A DNA stretch of 64,000 bases from Zea mays (Eukaryota; Streptophyta; Magnoliopsida; Poales; Poaceae). A program made the translations under genes and the position numbers. The notes below the pieces were generated by a model. The model searched no databases. It was not told where the DNA came from and saw only the letters and a list, made by a program, of their open reading frames with translations. Positions 32,233-43,549 of the stretch are shown piece by piece. Position 1 is the first letter of the stretch; each line of letters opens with the position of its first letter. Where the stretch lies: assembly GCF_902167145.1 (NCBI RefSeq), contig NC_050104.1:95987849-96051848 (forward strand), read 5' to 3'.

Positions 32233-35200
32233 TTGCAGGTCTACTCCTCTGGTGGGTCAAGTTGGGTGCATGACAGTGGATGTACAAATCACATGACCGG
32301 GGAGGAAGACATGTTTCATTCCTTGCAACTAACTCAAGAAGCACAAGAAATTGTGTTTGGAGATAGTGGCAAAAGTAAGGTGATTGGTATTGGTAAAACT
32401 CCTATCTCTGACCAACAATCACTTTCAAATGTTTTATTGGTAGATTCTTTAAGCTACAATTTGATGTCCGTTTCACAACTTTGTGGAATGGGTTATAATT
32501 GCTTATTTTCTGATGTGGATGTGAAGATCCTTAGAAGGGAGGACTCCTCAGTTGCCTTTACGGGTCGCTTGAAGGGCAAGCTTTATCTTGTTGATTTCAC
32601 AACAAGTAAAGTGACGCCTGAGACTTGTTTGGTGGCAAAGTCCGACAAGGGTTGGCTATGGCATCGCCGGCTAGCTCATGTCGGTATGAGGAATTTGGCC
32701 AAACTTCAAAAGGATAATCACATCATTGGACTAACAAATGTTGTATTTGAGAAAGATAGGGTTTGTGGCGCATGCCAAGCAGGAAAGCAACATGGAGTCC
32801 CACATCAATCAAAGAATGTGGTCACAACAAAGAGGCCATTGGAGCTTCTTCACATGGACCTCTTCGGACCTGTGGCTTACATCAGCATTGGTGGTAGTAA
32901 GTATGGTTTAGTCATTGTTGATGATTTTTCTCGCTTCACCTGGGTTTTCTTTTTGAGTGATAAAGGTGAAACTCAAGAAATATTGAAGAAATTCATGAGA
33001 AGAGCTCAAAATGAGTTTGAGCTCAAAATCAAGAAAGTGAGAAGCGATAATGGGACGGAATTCAAGAACACAGGTGTCGAAGAATTCTCAGGCGAAGAAG
33101 GAATCAAACATGAGTTCTCGGTTCCTTACACTCCACAACAAAATGGTGTTATGGAAAGAAAGAACCGAACTTTAATTGAAGCAGCTAGAACCATGTTGGA
33201 TGAGTACAAGACACCTGACAACTTTTGGGCTAAGGCGGTCAACACCGCCTGTCATGCAATCAACCGCCTCTATCTTCACAAGATCTACAAGAAGACTGCT
33301 TATGAGCTTCTCACTGGTAACAAACCTAAAGTTGATTATTTTAGAATATTTGGATGTAAGTGCTTTATTCTTAACAAGAAAGTCAAGAGCTCAAAGTTTG
33401 CTCCTAGAGTGGATGAGGGTTTCTTGCTTGGTTATGCATCAAATGCGCATGGATATCGTGTTTTCAACAATACCACCGGTCTTGTTGAAATAGCGATAGA
33501 CGTGACATTTGATGAGTCTAATGGCTCGCAAGGGCATGTTTCTAATGGCACTGCAGGAAATGAAGAACTACCTTGTGAGGCCATAAAGAAACTTGCAATA
33601 GGTGAAGTGAGACCTCAAGAACAAGATGATGAGGAAGGAACTTTGTGGATGACCAATGAGGTTGTTGATGTGGGTGCAAAGGTGGTGGGTGACAAATCCC
33701 CCACCCAAGCAAACCCATCAACCTCAAGTCATCCAAGTCTAGAAGAAAATCATCAATCCCAAAGGATGCCAACTGTGGTAGAAGATGAACACAAAAGTGT
33801 TAATGGTGAAGTGCCTCTTGATCAAGTGAATGATGAGGAGGAGCAAATACAAAGACAACCATCAGTGCCTCATCCTAGAGTCCATCATACCATTCAAAGG
33901 GATCATCCGGTGGACAACATCCTGGGTAGCATCAGGAGAGGGGTAACAACTCGATCTCGTTTAGCTAATTTTTGTGAATTTTACTCGTTTGTTTCCTCTC
34001 TTGAGCCACTTAAGGTTGAAGAAGCATTGGGTGATCCGGATTGGATAATTGCCATGCAAGAGGAGTTGAACAACTTCACCCGAAATGAAGTTTGGTCCTT
34101 AGTCCAAAGACCCAAACAAAATGTGATTGGGACAAAATGGGTCTTTAGGAACAAACAAGATGAACATGGCGTGGTTACAAGAAACAAAGCACGGTTGGTT
34201 GCCCAAGGCTACACTCAAGTGGAAGGACTTGATTTTGGTGAAACATATGCACCGGTAGCAAGGTTAGAGTCAATTAGAATTTTAATTGCCTATGCTACTA
34301 ACCATGATTTCAAGTTATATCAAATGGATGTCAAGAGCGCATTTCTAAATGGACCACTACAAGAGAGGGTCTATGTGGAGCAACCACCGGGCTTTGAAGA
34401 TCCAAAGAAGCCAAACCATATTTATCTACTTCACAAGGCACTCTACGGGCTTAAACAAGCCCCTAGAGCTTGGTATGATTGCCTTAAAGATTTTTTAATT
34501 AAGAATGGGTTTACAATAGGAAAAGCTGACTCTACATTATTTACTCGCAAAGTTGACAATGAATTATTTGTGTGCCAAATATATGTCGATGACATTATAT
34601 TTGGTAGTACTAATGAAAAAATTTGTGAAGAGTTTAGCAAAGTAATGACGAATAGGTTTGAGATGTCTATGATGGGTGAGCTCAAATACTTCCTGGGATT
34701 TCAAGTCAAACAACTCAAGGAAGGCACTTTTCTATGCCAAACCAAATATACACAAGATATGCTCAAGAAGTTTGGCATGGAAAAGGCAAAGCACGCCAAG
34801 ACTCCAATGTCATCAAATGGACATCTCGACCTAAATGAGGATGGTAAACCTGTAGATCAAAAGTTATATAGATCAATGATAGGGTCACTGCTTTACTTAT
34901 GTGCATCTAGGGCCTGTTTGGTTCACGGCTAACTGTACCACACTTTGCCTAAGGTTAGTCGTCTGAATTGAAGAACTAACCTTAGGCAGAATAGTTAGGC
35001 AAAGTGTGGCAAGTTAAGTAGTAAACCAAACATGCCCCTAGACCTGATATCATGTTGAGTGTTTGCATGTGTGCACGCTTTCAAGCGAACCCTAAAGATT
35101 GCCATCTTGTTGCCGTTAAGAGAATCCTAAGATACTTAGTCCACACCCAAAACCTAGGATTATGGTATCCTAAAGGCTCCCTTTTTGATTTACTTGGCTA

Positions 35201-35666
35201 CTCTGACTCAGATTATGCCGGTTGCAAAGTAGATCGAAAAAGCACTACTGGGACTTGCCAATTCCTTGGGTGGTCCTTAGTGTCATGGAGTTCCAAGAAA
35301 CAAAATTGTGTTGCACTTTCCACTGCAGAAGCTGAGTACATAGCAGCTGGGGCATGTTGTGCATAGTTGTTATGGATGAAGCAAACCCTTAGAGATTTTG
35401 GTTGTGAGTTTAACAAGATTCCACTATTGTGTGACAATGAGAGTGCCATAAAACTTGCAAACAATCCGTTGCAACACTCTAGAACCAAACATATTGACAT
35501 TAGACATCATTTCTTGAGAGACCATGAAGCCAAAGGAGATATCGAATTGTTTCATGTGAGCACCGAAAATCAACTAGCCGATAACTTCACAAAACCCCTT
35601 GATGAGACTAGGTTTTGCTTTCTTAGGAGTGAGATAAATATCTTGGATTCTCGAAACGTGTCTTAA
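32233..35666 (+). pseudogene. pol: Pol of the Sirevirus, split by a MITE and one stop
   Basis: 899 codons are open to 34932 (the last few are MITE sequence), then 35041-35666 after the MITE. Protease [11 protein letters not shown] (residues 11-21); GAG-pre-integrase and zinc finger HRRLAHVGM...CGACQAG (144-184); integrase D209, D272, E308 (D-35-E); a hydrophilic linker 430-560; reverse transcriptase from about 600 with YVDD 784-787; RNase H after the MITE with SDSDYAGCK, STAEAEYIA, CDNESAIKLA and HIDIRHHF. A single TAG at 35364-35366 replaces Gln in CCA-Q-LLWMKQT. Apart from the MITE, that TAG and the upstream breaks it is well preserved. The Met at 32233 is only the first Met after the frame break. 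Confidence 0.88.
34910..35037. mobile_element. 128-bp foldback MITE (PIF/Harbinger-like)
   Basis: Ends GGGCCTGTTTGGTT and AACCAAACATGCCC are inverted repeats; CTA is duplicated at 34907-34909 and 35038-35040. Most of the element is self-complementary (ccacactttgcctaaggtta versus taaccttaggc and ttaggcaaagtgtgg). Removing it with one CTA restores the pol frame C-A-S-R-P-D-I-M. The ends resemble PIF/Tourist elements, though their usual TSD is TTA/TAA. Confidence 0.85.
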
Positions 35667-35809
35667 AACTAAAATTTTGATCACAAGTTTGATGGATATA
35701 AAATGATTGTATGCACAATATGTCATGAGAAATACTGTTTTTATCAATAAAATTACTCATGTCACATTTGCTAAGTGTTCTTATAGCCTTTCCGGGCAAT
35801 ATCTAAAAA

Positions 35810-36275
35810 TAGGTTGAGTGAATCGGCTGAGTAGGCCACTCAACCGGTTTTCCCCTGGTGGAAACCGGTTTTGACCGCCTCCGCGTCCGTGCTGTCAGTC
35901 AGCGCCGCAGTCAGCGCTGTCAGTCTCGCAGACTACACTGTCAGTCTGGTAGAAAATCCGTGCAGTCAGTCACTTTTTCTGCGCGCTTTTACTGCGCAGT
36001 CTGACGGGAAACCGGTTGAACCGGTTTTCAGGTTGTTGACCGGCCGACGCCTCCCCTATTTCTCTCCCCTTCCTCCCTTCTCTTCTTATCTATTCCTTTT
36101 TCCCAGCCGACGCCGCCTACACATTTTCCTCTCTCTCCTTCACACTCTCACCACTCCAAAACCCATTTGTGCCATCCAATCTTTGGAAGTTTTGTTGGAG
36201 ATTCGTTCATCTCGGCTTCCTCCATCATCTCCCTTACTCTTGTTGGGATTTCTGTGATTCAAACTTCGGATCGAG
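35810..36275 (+). promoter_or_regulatory. LTR-U3-like segment and CT-rich leader upstream of the env-like ORF
   Basis: Contains cggctgagtagg, cctggtggaaaccggtt, gaaaccggttgaaccggttt and CTGTCAGTCAG-type repeats. These have counterparts in the same order or style in U3 of the Sirevirus LTR (13710-13900). It is followed by a CT-rich leader (ctctctctccttcacactctc) as after the LTR TATA box. Suggests a partly duplicated U3 acting as an internal promoter. Confidence 0.5.
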
Positions 36276-36552
36276 GTATTACCCTATTTCATTTCTTTTT
36301 ACTCGATCTCACTCGTTCTTGATTATCTAGTGTATCGTTTCTAGGATACATTTTAGTTTAGGTGCTTGCAACACTTAGACTATCTTCGTTTGTCTCGAAC
36401 ATTGTTTAAGTTTAGCGGTTTGATATTGTTCGTTGTAGTTGAACCGCTCGAATGAACGGTTGAAGTGCATGCTCAATATCATACGCGTCTCTACTCAAAC
36501 GTGTTTGTTAAGATCCTTGCTCATCATAGGTTCTATTTTTTTTCTTTTTAAG
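36276..36552 (+). other. probable 5'-UTR intron of the env-like gene
   Basis: Begins GAG|gtatta and ends with a long T-rich tract and AAG (ttctattttttttcttttta then ag), one base before ATG 36554. 277 bp, AT-rich, no ORF. Confidence 0.55.
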
Positions 36553-36553
36553 G

Positions 36554-38372
36554 ATGGTGCGTCGGAGGAATCCATCTGTAGTTGAATCCGACTCCTCTGA
36601 CGAACAAGAGATTCATGAAGATACCCCTCCCCGTGTTCTAGATCCAAACGTGGGCGAGGATCTAGCAACGTCATGCAAGGTGGTGAGGCCTCCGGGTCTC
36701 ATGGAGCTCGCGGTCGGACGACCCGGAATCCCTCCGATCGGTCCCGACCCACGACAAATCCACAAGCTAGGGAAGCAACAAGTGATGATGATGGTGGGAA
36801 AGATGATGAGATTGATCTTCCCCCTGCCCACGCCCCTGTTATTCGAGGGTTGGTCCTCCACCGGGCAGAGGCCCGTCGTTCTGGCAATGAGCCAGTCACT
36901 GATTTTACTGCCAGCGGGGGTTCTGCACTTCTTCAGGACATCCGCGTTTTCAGAATCCTGCATTGCGCATTCGTGATGCCAGGATTGATGGGAACCGTTT
37001 CTGGACTCTCTACCATGTGGATTTTTACAACTCAGTGATCCTCCCCAAGAAACATCAGCCCATACTACATCAACGGTACATCAACTTGGAAGGATGTGAG
37101 GCTATTGGGGACCCGGAGATGACATAGGCATTGAGGGCCTATGAAAAAAAGAAGATGAAGAATATAATGACATTCCAATATGATTGCAATGATGAGGTCA
37201 TTGCCCAGTTTTACTCAACTCCTTGGATCAAGCTGGCCGATGAGGAAAGTCCCTACAACTTTCCTTTCCTTAATTTCTACATCGAAGGCAGCTGGTACAA
37301 GGTGAGCTACCGTCGGTTCTCTCACATTCTTGGATTCACTGACAATGACATTTCTGGTGATAAGATCAAAATCCATGATTTCCGCCAACCTACCAAAGAT
37401 GAAGCCAGAGATCTTCATCTCTCTGAGTTTGGAAAATATTGGGAGTCCACCAACATGCACAAATATTACAGATATATCAACTCCCTCAGCAGAATGACCC
37501 TCATTCCTAAAGGGGGTAACCAGATGAATATTCTTGGAGAGAGTAAGGTTTTTCTCTCATTTATGAAGCCTAACAGCTCCAAGAGCATCAACGTCTTTGA
37601 TATGATCTGGCAGGAGATTATCCATGCTGCCTGCTTTCCACTTAAGGGATGTCTATATGCACCTTTCATCATGAAGATGATTGAAGTTGTGACGCAGTTT
37701 CGATATGATAAAGGTACTAGACATCAATCTTATACCCCTTTCTGGATTGATCCCAACAATCCAGCAGGGCGCTTGAGAAAAGCCTCTTCCAGCTCCCGTG
37801 CACATACCTCTGCTGGTCCTTCTGCTGGTCCTGCTGCTGCTGCCGGTGCCTCGCGTCCCTCCCCTGGCCGTGGATCTCCCACGCCACGTGGTCGTGGTCG
37901 TGGTCGAGGTCGTGGCCGAGGGATGGGTGCCCGCTTGGCCCATGGGATTGTGGCATTTTTCTCTATGTGCCGGAATATTTCTGCTGATGTGCATGAGCTG
38001 GCAAGGCGTCAGCGGGAGACTGACGACAATCTTCGTCATCAAGCTTCCACTATGGGTATGCCCTTTGCCCCTCGCTCGCCTGACGTGCCTCTCCATCCGC
38101 CTCCCCCGGAGATCAATGAGTGGCACCAGCAGGCCTACGGGGTGCCCTTTATGTCAGCAGACGACGAAGAAGAAGAAGAAGCATACTTTGATGATCGCGA
38201 GCAGTTTGCCCTGCCTCCCTACCAAGGGGATCCGGGTCAATCATCCTCTCACCCTCCGCCCCAGGATCCTTCTGGAAGTGCTCCTCCCCCGGATCAGTCT
38301 GGGGAAGAACACTTTGCATCTCACCTAGCGCATTATTTCTTTGCTCCGCATCAGCCTCCTCCTAACTGGTGA
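36554..38372 (+). pseudogene. env-like / third ORF of the Sirevirus, frameshifted
   Basis: Starts MVRRRNPSVVESDSSDEQE. The frame shifts near 36680 (continuing as GGEASGSHGARGRTTRN... to RRSGNEPVTDF) and again near 36950. A TAG at 37125-37127 stands where Gln is expected (EMT-Q-ALRAYEKK). From 37131 the frame is open for 413 codons: a globular part (RAYEKKKMKNIMTFQYD..., SWYKVSYRRFSHILGF, FWIDPNNPAGRLRK), a Ser/Ala/Pro and Arg-Gly-rich linker (about 220-265), an acidic stretch and a Pro-rich tail. I see no clear signal peptide or fusion peptide, so 'env-like' describes position only; the globular part resembles plant transposon-associated proteins of unknown function. Confidence 0.75.
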
Positions 38373-38881
38373 TCTTTGGATTGGTGGCTCTCTCCTCTTT
38401 TGGTTCATGTTACCAAAAAGGGGGAGAAGGTTTCATATCTTGGCAGTACCTTTTATTTATGTAATGAACATCAGTTTGTAATAATTATTATTAGTCTATC
38501 TTGTGATGCATGGCTTAGAAGCCATAAACTTCTTTAATGATGTGATGAGATGTGATATCATTATTGTAATAGCCAGTAGTAACTTTTCATATCTTATGCT
38601 ATGCAATAATGAGCTTGTCTGTGTAATTCTACTCTTTCTATCATCACACTCTATAATTGTGTTGCATCCCTCATTGTTTTGTGTATGGTGTTGATTGTTC
38701 ACTCTCTCTAAATATGTTGCAAATTGACATATCAAGTCAATATTAATATCACAAAACTCATGCACATATTTAGGGGGAGCTACACATACACAAATACTTT
38801 TATCTCGCAAGTATTTGTAATTTTTAATTTTTTATCTCTATTCTAGTTTATTTTAGCATCAATCACCAAAAAGGGGGAGAT
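38373..38881 (+). other. 3' untranslated region with several polypurine tracts
   Basis: No gene. Purine tracts caaaaagggggagaagg (38414-38430), tagggggagc (38771-38780) and caaaaagggggaga (38867-38880); the last abuts the 3' LTR and is the functional tract. Repeated polypurine tracts before the 3' LTR are characteristic of Sireviruses. Confidence 0.75.
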
Positions 38882-40369
38882 TGTAAGTGCAATCAACCCT
38901 AATTGAGGGTTTTGGTAATTAAATGACAAAACAAACAGAGATTCTAACAAGTTTACTCCTAGCATGTACACAGTAATTCTACAGACAAGAGAAGCACAGA
39001 TCTTACGAGCATAAAAATAGAAAGCATAGCGGATTTAAAATTCTACATCAAATGGCGTGCTCCAAGTGCTTAGAAACATCGGCAGTGCTCAGTTTATAAT
39101 TCTTGAGTTATAGGAATCGCCGTGCAATTAAGAGGGATCCGCAATGGTTAAGTAAGTTATGCAATGAGCTAAGTTCAAAATCCTTTGAAATCATCTTCGA
39201 GAATATTTTTCCAGATCATGAATGCCCTTGAGAAAAACCATTTTTACTTCCCACAAAAGTTCCACTTTTGTTCACTTCAAAATATTCAAAACTTGGTTTT
39301 CAGCCCTGGAAACCGGTTCAACCGGGCCTGAAACCGGTTCAACCGGTTTTGGGACTATTCCTCTGCCATCCCTGCTCTGACCTGTCTGACAGTCAGAGCT
39401 GTCAGAAAAGTCGTTGCAGATCTTTTGGGAAAACCAGTTCAACCGGATTTTTTCCTCGCTCAACCTGTTTTGGATCCGGTCGAGTCTTCGGCTGAGTAGG
39501 TTAGTGAACCGAGATCTTCCTGGTGGAAACCGGTTCAACCGGTCTGAAAACCGGTTCAACCGGTTTTTACCCCTTTTCTCCCAACGGCTGCCAGCTTTTG
39601 GGGGATCCTTTATATACCCCCACACTCTCTCTCTTATTTACTCCTGCTTCTGCCACGAAATCTTGGCTGACCAAACTCTCAACAAGTGCATTCATTTCAC
39701 CTCTCACACCCGCAATCGCATCTCCTTCAATCATTTGAAGGACCCTTGGTTTGAGGTGAACTCGATCTAACACGCTGTTAATTTCATCTCGATTCTCCTA
39801 TTCTCTTTGTTCTTGAGCTCGTTGCAAACTTAACCTTGTGCGGATTTGTTACTCTTGGAACCTCGTGTTCCTTGACGGTTAGAGGTTGCTTGGGAGTCTC
39901 CAAATTTGTGGACGACCCCAAGAAGTTTGTATCACCCGCTCTTTGAGCTTATTTGAGAAGAGATTGCCTTGACCTTTGTGGTCGGCTTGTGGAGGATTAG
40001 GGTTGGAAAAGACCCGGCCCTTTGTGGGCTCCTCAACAAGGAGTAGGACACCTTTGTGGTGGTTGCCGAACCTCGGGTTATATTGCGTGTTCCTGTGTGT
40101 TCTTGTTAAGCGCTTTAAATTTGTTGGTTGGTTCATATTATCTATTCGAGTAGATTTTGTGTAGGGCAAGTCATTAGCAAAATTCTTCACCACTTCATAT
40201 TTGTTTAACAGATTATCTAATCTAAGTTGAGCAGGTTCAAACTTGTTCAGTTGTAAACAAAATCAACTGAACCGGTTTGCGCCAGTGCAACTTTTATTTA
40301 ACCTATTTCGAAGTTTTTAAGTGAAAAATTTCAGGTGTAGCCTATTCACCCCCCTCTAGGCTACTTTCA
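38882..40369 (+). repeat. 3' LTR of the Sirevirus
   Basis: 1488 bp, matching 13220-14671 with about 25 substitutions and a 36-base additional segment near 40081-40117. TGTGG follows at 40370-40374. Confidence 0.9.
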
Positions 40370-40374
40370 TGTGG

Positions 40375-43300
40375 AAATAAGGGGGGTAGCGTTTCCCACT
40401 AACCTCATAGTAATGGGTACTCAGGGAATAGATGTCATCCTAGGGATGAATTGGCTAGATAAGTATCAGGCAGTTATCAGTTGTGATAAGAGGACAATCA
40501 AGTTGGTGTCCCCACTAGGAGAGGAAGTGGTGACCGAGTTAGTCCCGCCTGAGCCAAAGAAAGGAAGTTGTTATCAGATGGCTGTTGATAGCAGTGAAGT
40601 AGACCCAATTGATATTATCAAGGTTGTGTCTGAGTTCCCAGATGTGTTTCCAAAGGACTTACCAGGTATGCCACCAGAACGGAAAGTTGAATTTGCCATA
40701 GAGCTTCTTCCTAGAACCGCCCCTATCTTTAAGAGATCTTACAGGATATCCGGACCAGAGTTAGTTGAGCTTAAGAAGCAGATTGATGAGTTGTTAGAGA
40801 AAGGTTACATCCGGCCAAGCACCTCGCCTTGGGCCGCCCCTGTCCTATTCGTGGAGAAGAAAGATGGCACCAAAAGGATGTGTATCGATTATCGAGCTCT
40901 GAATAAGGTCACCATTAAGAACAAGTACCCCTTGCCCAAAATAGAAGACTTGTTCGACCAGTTGAGAGGAGCCAGCGTGTTCTCAAAGATAGATCTGAGG
41001 TCAGGTTATCATCAGCTTAGGATCCGACCTTCAGATATTCCGAAGACGACATTCATTACTAAGTATGGGTTGTATGAGTTCACGGTGATGTCTTTCGGTC
41101 TAACAAATGCACCAGCCTTCTTCATGAATCTGATGAACAATGTATTCATGGACTATCTTGACAAGTTTGTGGTGGTATTTATTGATGACATTCTGATATA
41201 TTCACAAAGCGAAGAAGAACATGCAGATCATTTGAGGATGGTATTGCAGAGATTGCGAGAGCACCAGTTGTATGCAAAGTTGAGCAAGTGTGAGTTCTGG
41301 ATCAGTGAAGTTCTGTTCTTGGGTCACATAATCAACAAAGAAGGATTGGCGATGGATCCGAAGAAAGTGGTAGACATTCTGAACTGGAAAGCGCCAACAG
41401 ATGCCCGAGGAATCAAGAGCTTCATTGGAATGGCCGAATATTATCGGCGATTCATTGAAAGGTTTTCGAAGATTGTGAAACCAATGACAGCTTTGCTAGG
41501 CAACAAGGTTGAGTTCAAGTGGACCCAGAAATGTCAAGAGGCCTTCGAAGCGCTGAAAGAGAAGTTGACTACAACACCTGTCTTAGTCTTGCCTGATGTG
41601 CACAAGCCCTTCTTGGTGTATTGCGATGCTTGTTACACTGGTTTGGGATGTGTGTTGATGCAAGAGGGAAGAGTTGTGGCTTACTCGTCCCGACAGCTGA
41701 AGGTTCATGAGAAGAATTACCAAATCCATGATCTAGAGTTGGCAGCAGTGGTTCACGCACTGAAGACATGGAGGCACCATCTGTATGGACAGAAATGTGA
41801 TGTCTACACAGACCACAAGAGTCTGAAGTACATATTCACTCAGTCAGAGCTAAATATGAGGCAGCGAAGTTGGTTAGAGTTGATCAAAGACTATGAATTG
41901 GAGATTCATTACCATCCAGGCAAAGTGAACGTAGTAGCAGATGCTTTGAGCAGGAAGAGTCAAGTCAATCTGATGGTCGCTCACCCGATGCCTTATGAGT
42001 TGGCCAAAGAATTTGATAGGTTGAGTCTCGGATTTCTGAACAACACGCGAGGAGTCACAATTGAGTTGGAACCTACCCTGGAGCGGGAAATCAAAGAAGC
42101 ACAGAAGAATGATGAGAAGATCAGTGAGATCCGACGACTGATTCTAGATGGCAAAGGCAAAGATTTTCGGGAAGATGCAGAAGGTGTGATATGGTTCAAA
42201 GACCGCTTGTGTGTTCCCAATGTCCAGTCTATTCGGGAATTGATTCTCAGGGAAGCTCATGAGATAGCTTATTCGATTCACCCTGGTAGTGAGAAGATGT
42301 ATCAGGATCTGAAGAAGAAATTCTGGTGGTACAGAATGAAGAGAGAAATCGCAGAGCATGTGGCTATGTGTGATAGTTGTCGGCGGATCAAGGCAGAGCA
42401 CCAGAGACCCGCTGGATTGTTGCAACCGTTGCAAATTCCTCAGTGGAAATGGGATGAAATCGGGTATGGACTTCATAGTCGGATTGCCTTGCACTCGAGC
42501 CGGCTACGATTCCATTTGGGTAGTAGTGGACCGCTTGACCAAGTCAGTCCAATTCATACCAGTCAAGACCAACTATAGCAGTGCAGTACTGACAGAATTG
42601 TACATGTCTCGGATCGTTTGTCTTCATGGTGTGCCAAAGAAGATAGTGTTAGATAGAGGAACGCAGTTCACCTCTCATTTCTGGCAGCAGTTGCATGAAG
42701 CCTTGGGTACACATCTAAATTTCAGTTCAGCTTATCATCCGCAGACAGATGGTCAGACCGAAAGGACCAATCAAATCCTTGAAGACATGTTGAGAGCATG
42801 TGCGTTGCAAGATCAGTCCGGATGGGACAAGAGATTGCCTTATACAGAGTTCTCCTATAACAACAGTTACCAGGCCAGCTTGAAAATGTCACCATTTCAG
42901 GCGCTTTATGGGAGAAGTTGTAGAACTCCGTTGCAATGGGATCAGCCTGGAGAAAAGCAAGTGTTCGGGCCAGACATTCTGTTTGAAGCCGAAGAGAACA
43001 TCAAGATGGTTCGAGAAAATTTGAAGATAGCGCAATCGAGGCAGCGAAGTTATGCAGACACTAGAAGAAGAGATCTGAGTTTTGAGGTTGGAGACTTTGT
43101 CTATCTGAAAGTGTCACCGATCAGAGGAGTCAGAAGATTCGGAGTCAAAGGCAAGCTAGCACCCCGCTACATTGGTCCGTATTAGATTCTCGCAAGGCGT
43201 GGAGAAGTGGCCTATTAGCTCAGTCTGCCAGAAAATTTGTCTGTTGTGCATGATGTCTTTCATGTGTCTCAGTTGAAGAAGTGTTTGCGTGTGCCAAAAG

Positions 43301-43515
43301 AGTAGTTGCCAGTGGAAGGTCTGGAGGTCCAGGAGGACTTGACCTACACAGAGAAACCAGCACAGATCCTTGAGACTGCAAACAGAGTCACCCGAAGGAA
43401 GACTATCAGAATGTGCAAAGTCAGATGGAATCACCACTCTGAGGAAGAAGCAACCTGGGAGCGTGAAGATGATCTGATGGCTAAATACCCTGAGCTCTTT
43501 GCTAGCCAACCCTGA
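40375..43515 (+). pseudogene. pol: Pol of Gypsy A (end of protease to chromodomain)
   Basis: Continues the frame broken at 13219. End of protease ([25 protein letters not shown]); reverse transcriptase with [10 protein letters not shown] and FIDD in [12 protein letters not shown] (about 41170-41210); RNase H with [11 protein letters not shown]; integrase zinc finger ([11 protein letters not shown]...CDSCRRIK). A 1-base insertion near 42463 shifts the frame inside the first catalytic motif (GMDFIVGLP). The rest (VLDRGTQF, then TDGQTERTNQ, GPY) is read in another frame. TAG at 43183, 43215 and 43303 each replace an expected Gln. It ends with a chromodomain (MCKVRWNHHSEEEATWERED). The natural stop is TGA at 43513-43515, 36 bases before the 3' LTR. 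Confidence 0.88.
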
Positions 43516-43537
43516 ATCTCGAGGGCGAGATTCTTTT

Positions 43538-43549
43538 AAGGGGGATAGG
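43538..43549 (+). other. polypurine tract of Gypsy A
   Basis: aagggggatagg, preceded by ctcgagggcgagattctttt, two bases before the 3' LTR. Confidence 0.8.

Larger units (their letters stand above)
13220..40369 (+). mobile_element. Sirevirus (Copia), split by Gypsy C and a MITE
   Basis: LTRs 13220-14671 and 38882-40369, both TGTAAGTGCAATC...TACTTTCA, are flanked by TGTGG at 13215-13219 and 40370-40374. It is inserted in the protease of Gypsy A, whose frame resumes exactly after the second TGTGG. Features typical of Sireviruses: Copia order (protease, integrase, RT, RNase H), long gag with a zinc knuckle, an env-like ORF after pol, and several polypurine tracts before the 3' LTR. LTRs differ at about 25 positions plus a 36-base indel (about 1.7 %, by eye). 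Confidence 0.9.

Noticed and set aside
36554..38372. A true retroviral-type envelope protein
   Set aside because: No convincing signal peptide, fusion peptide or C-terminal membrane anchor is visible; only the position is env-like.
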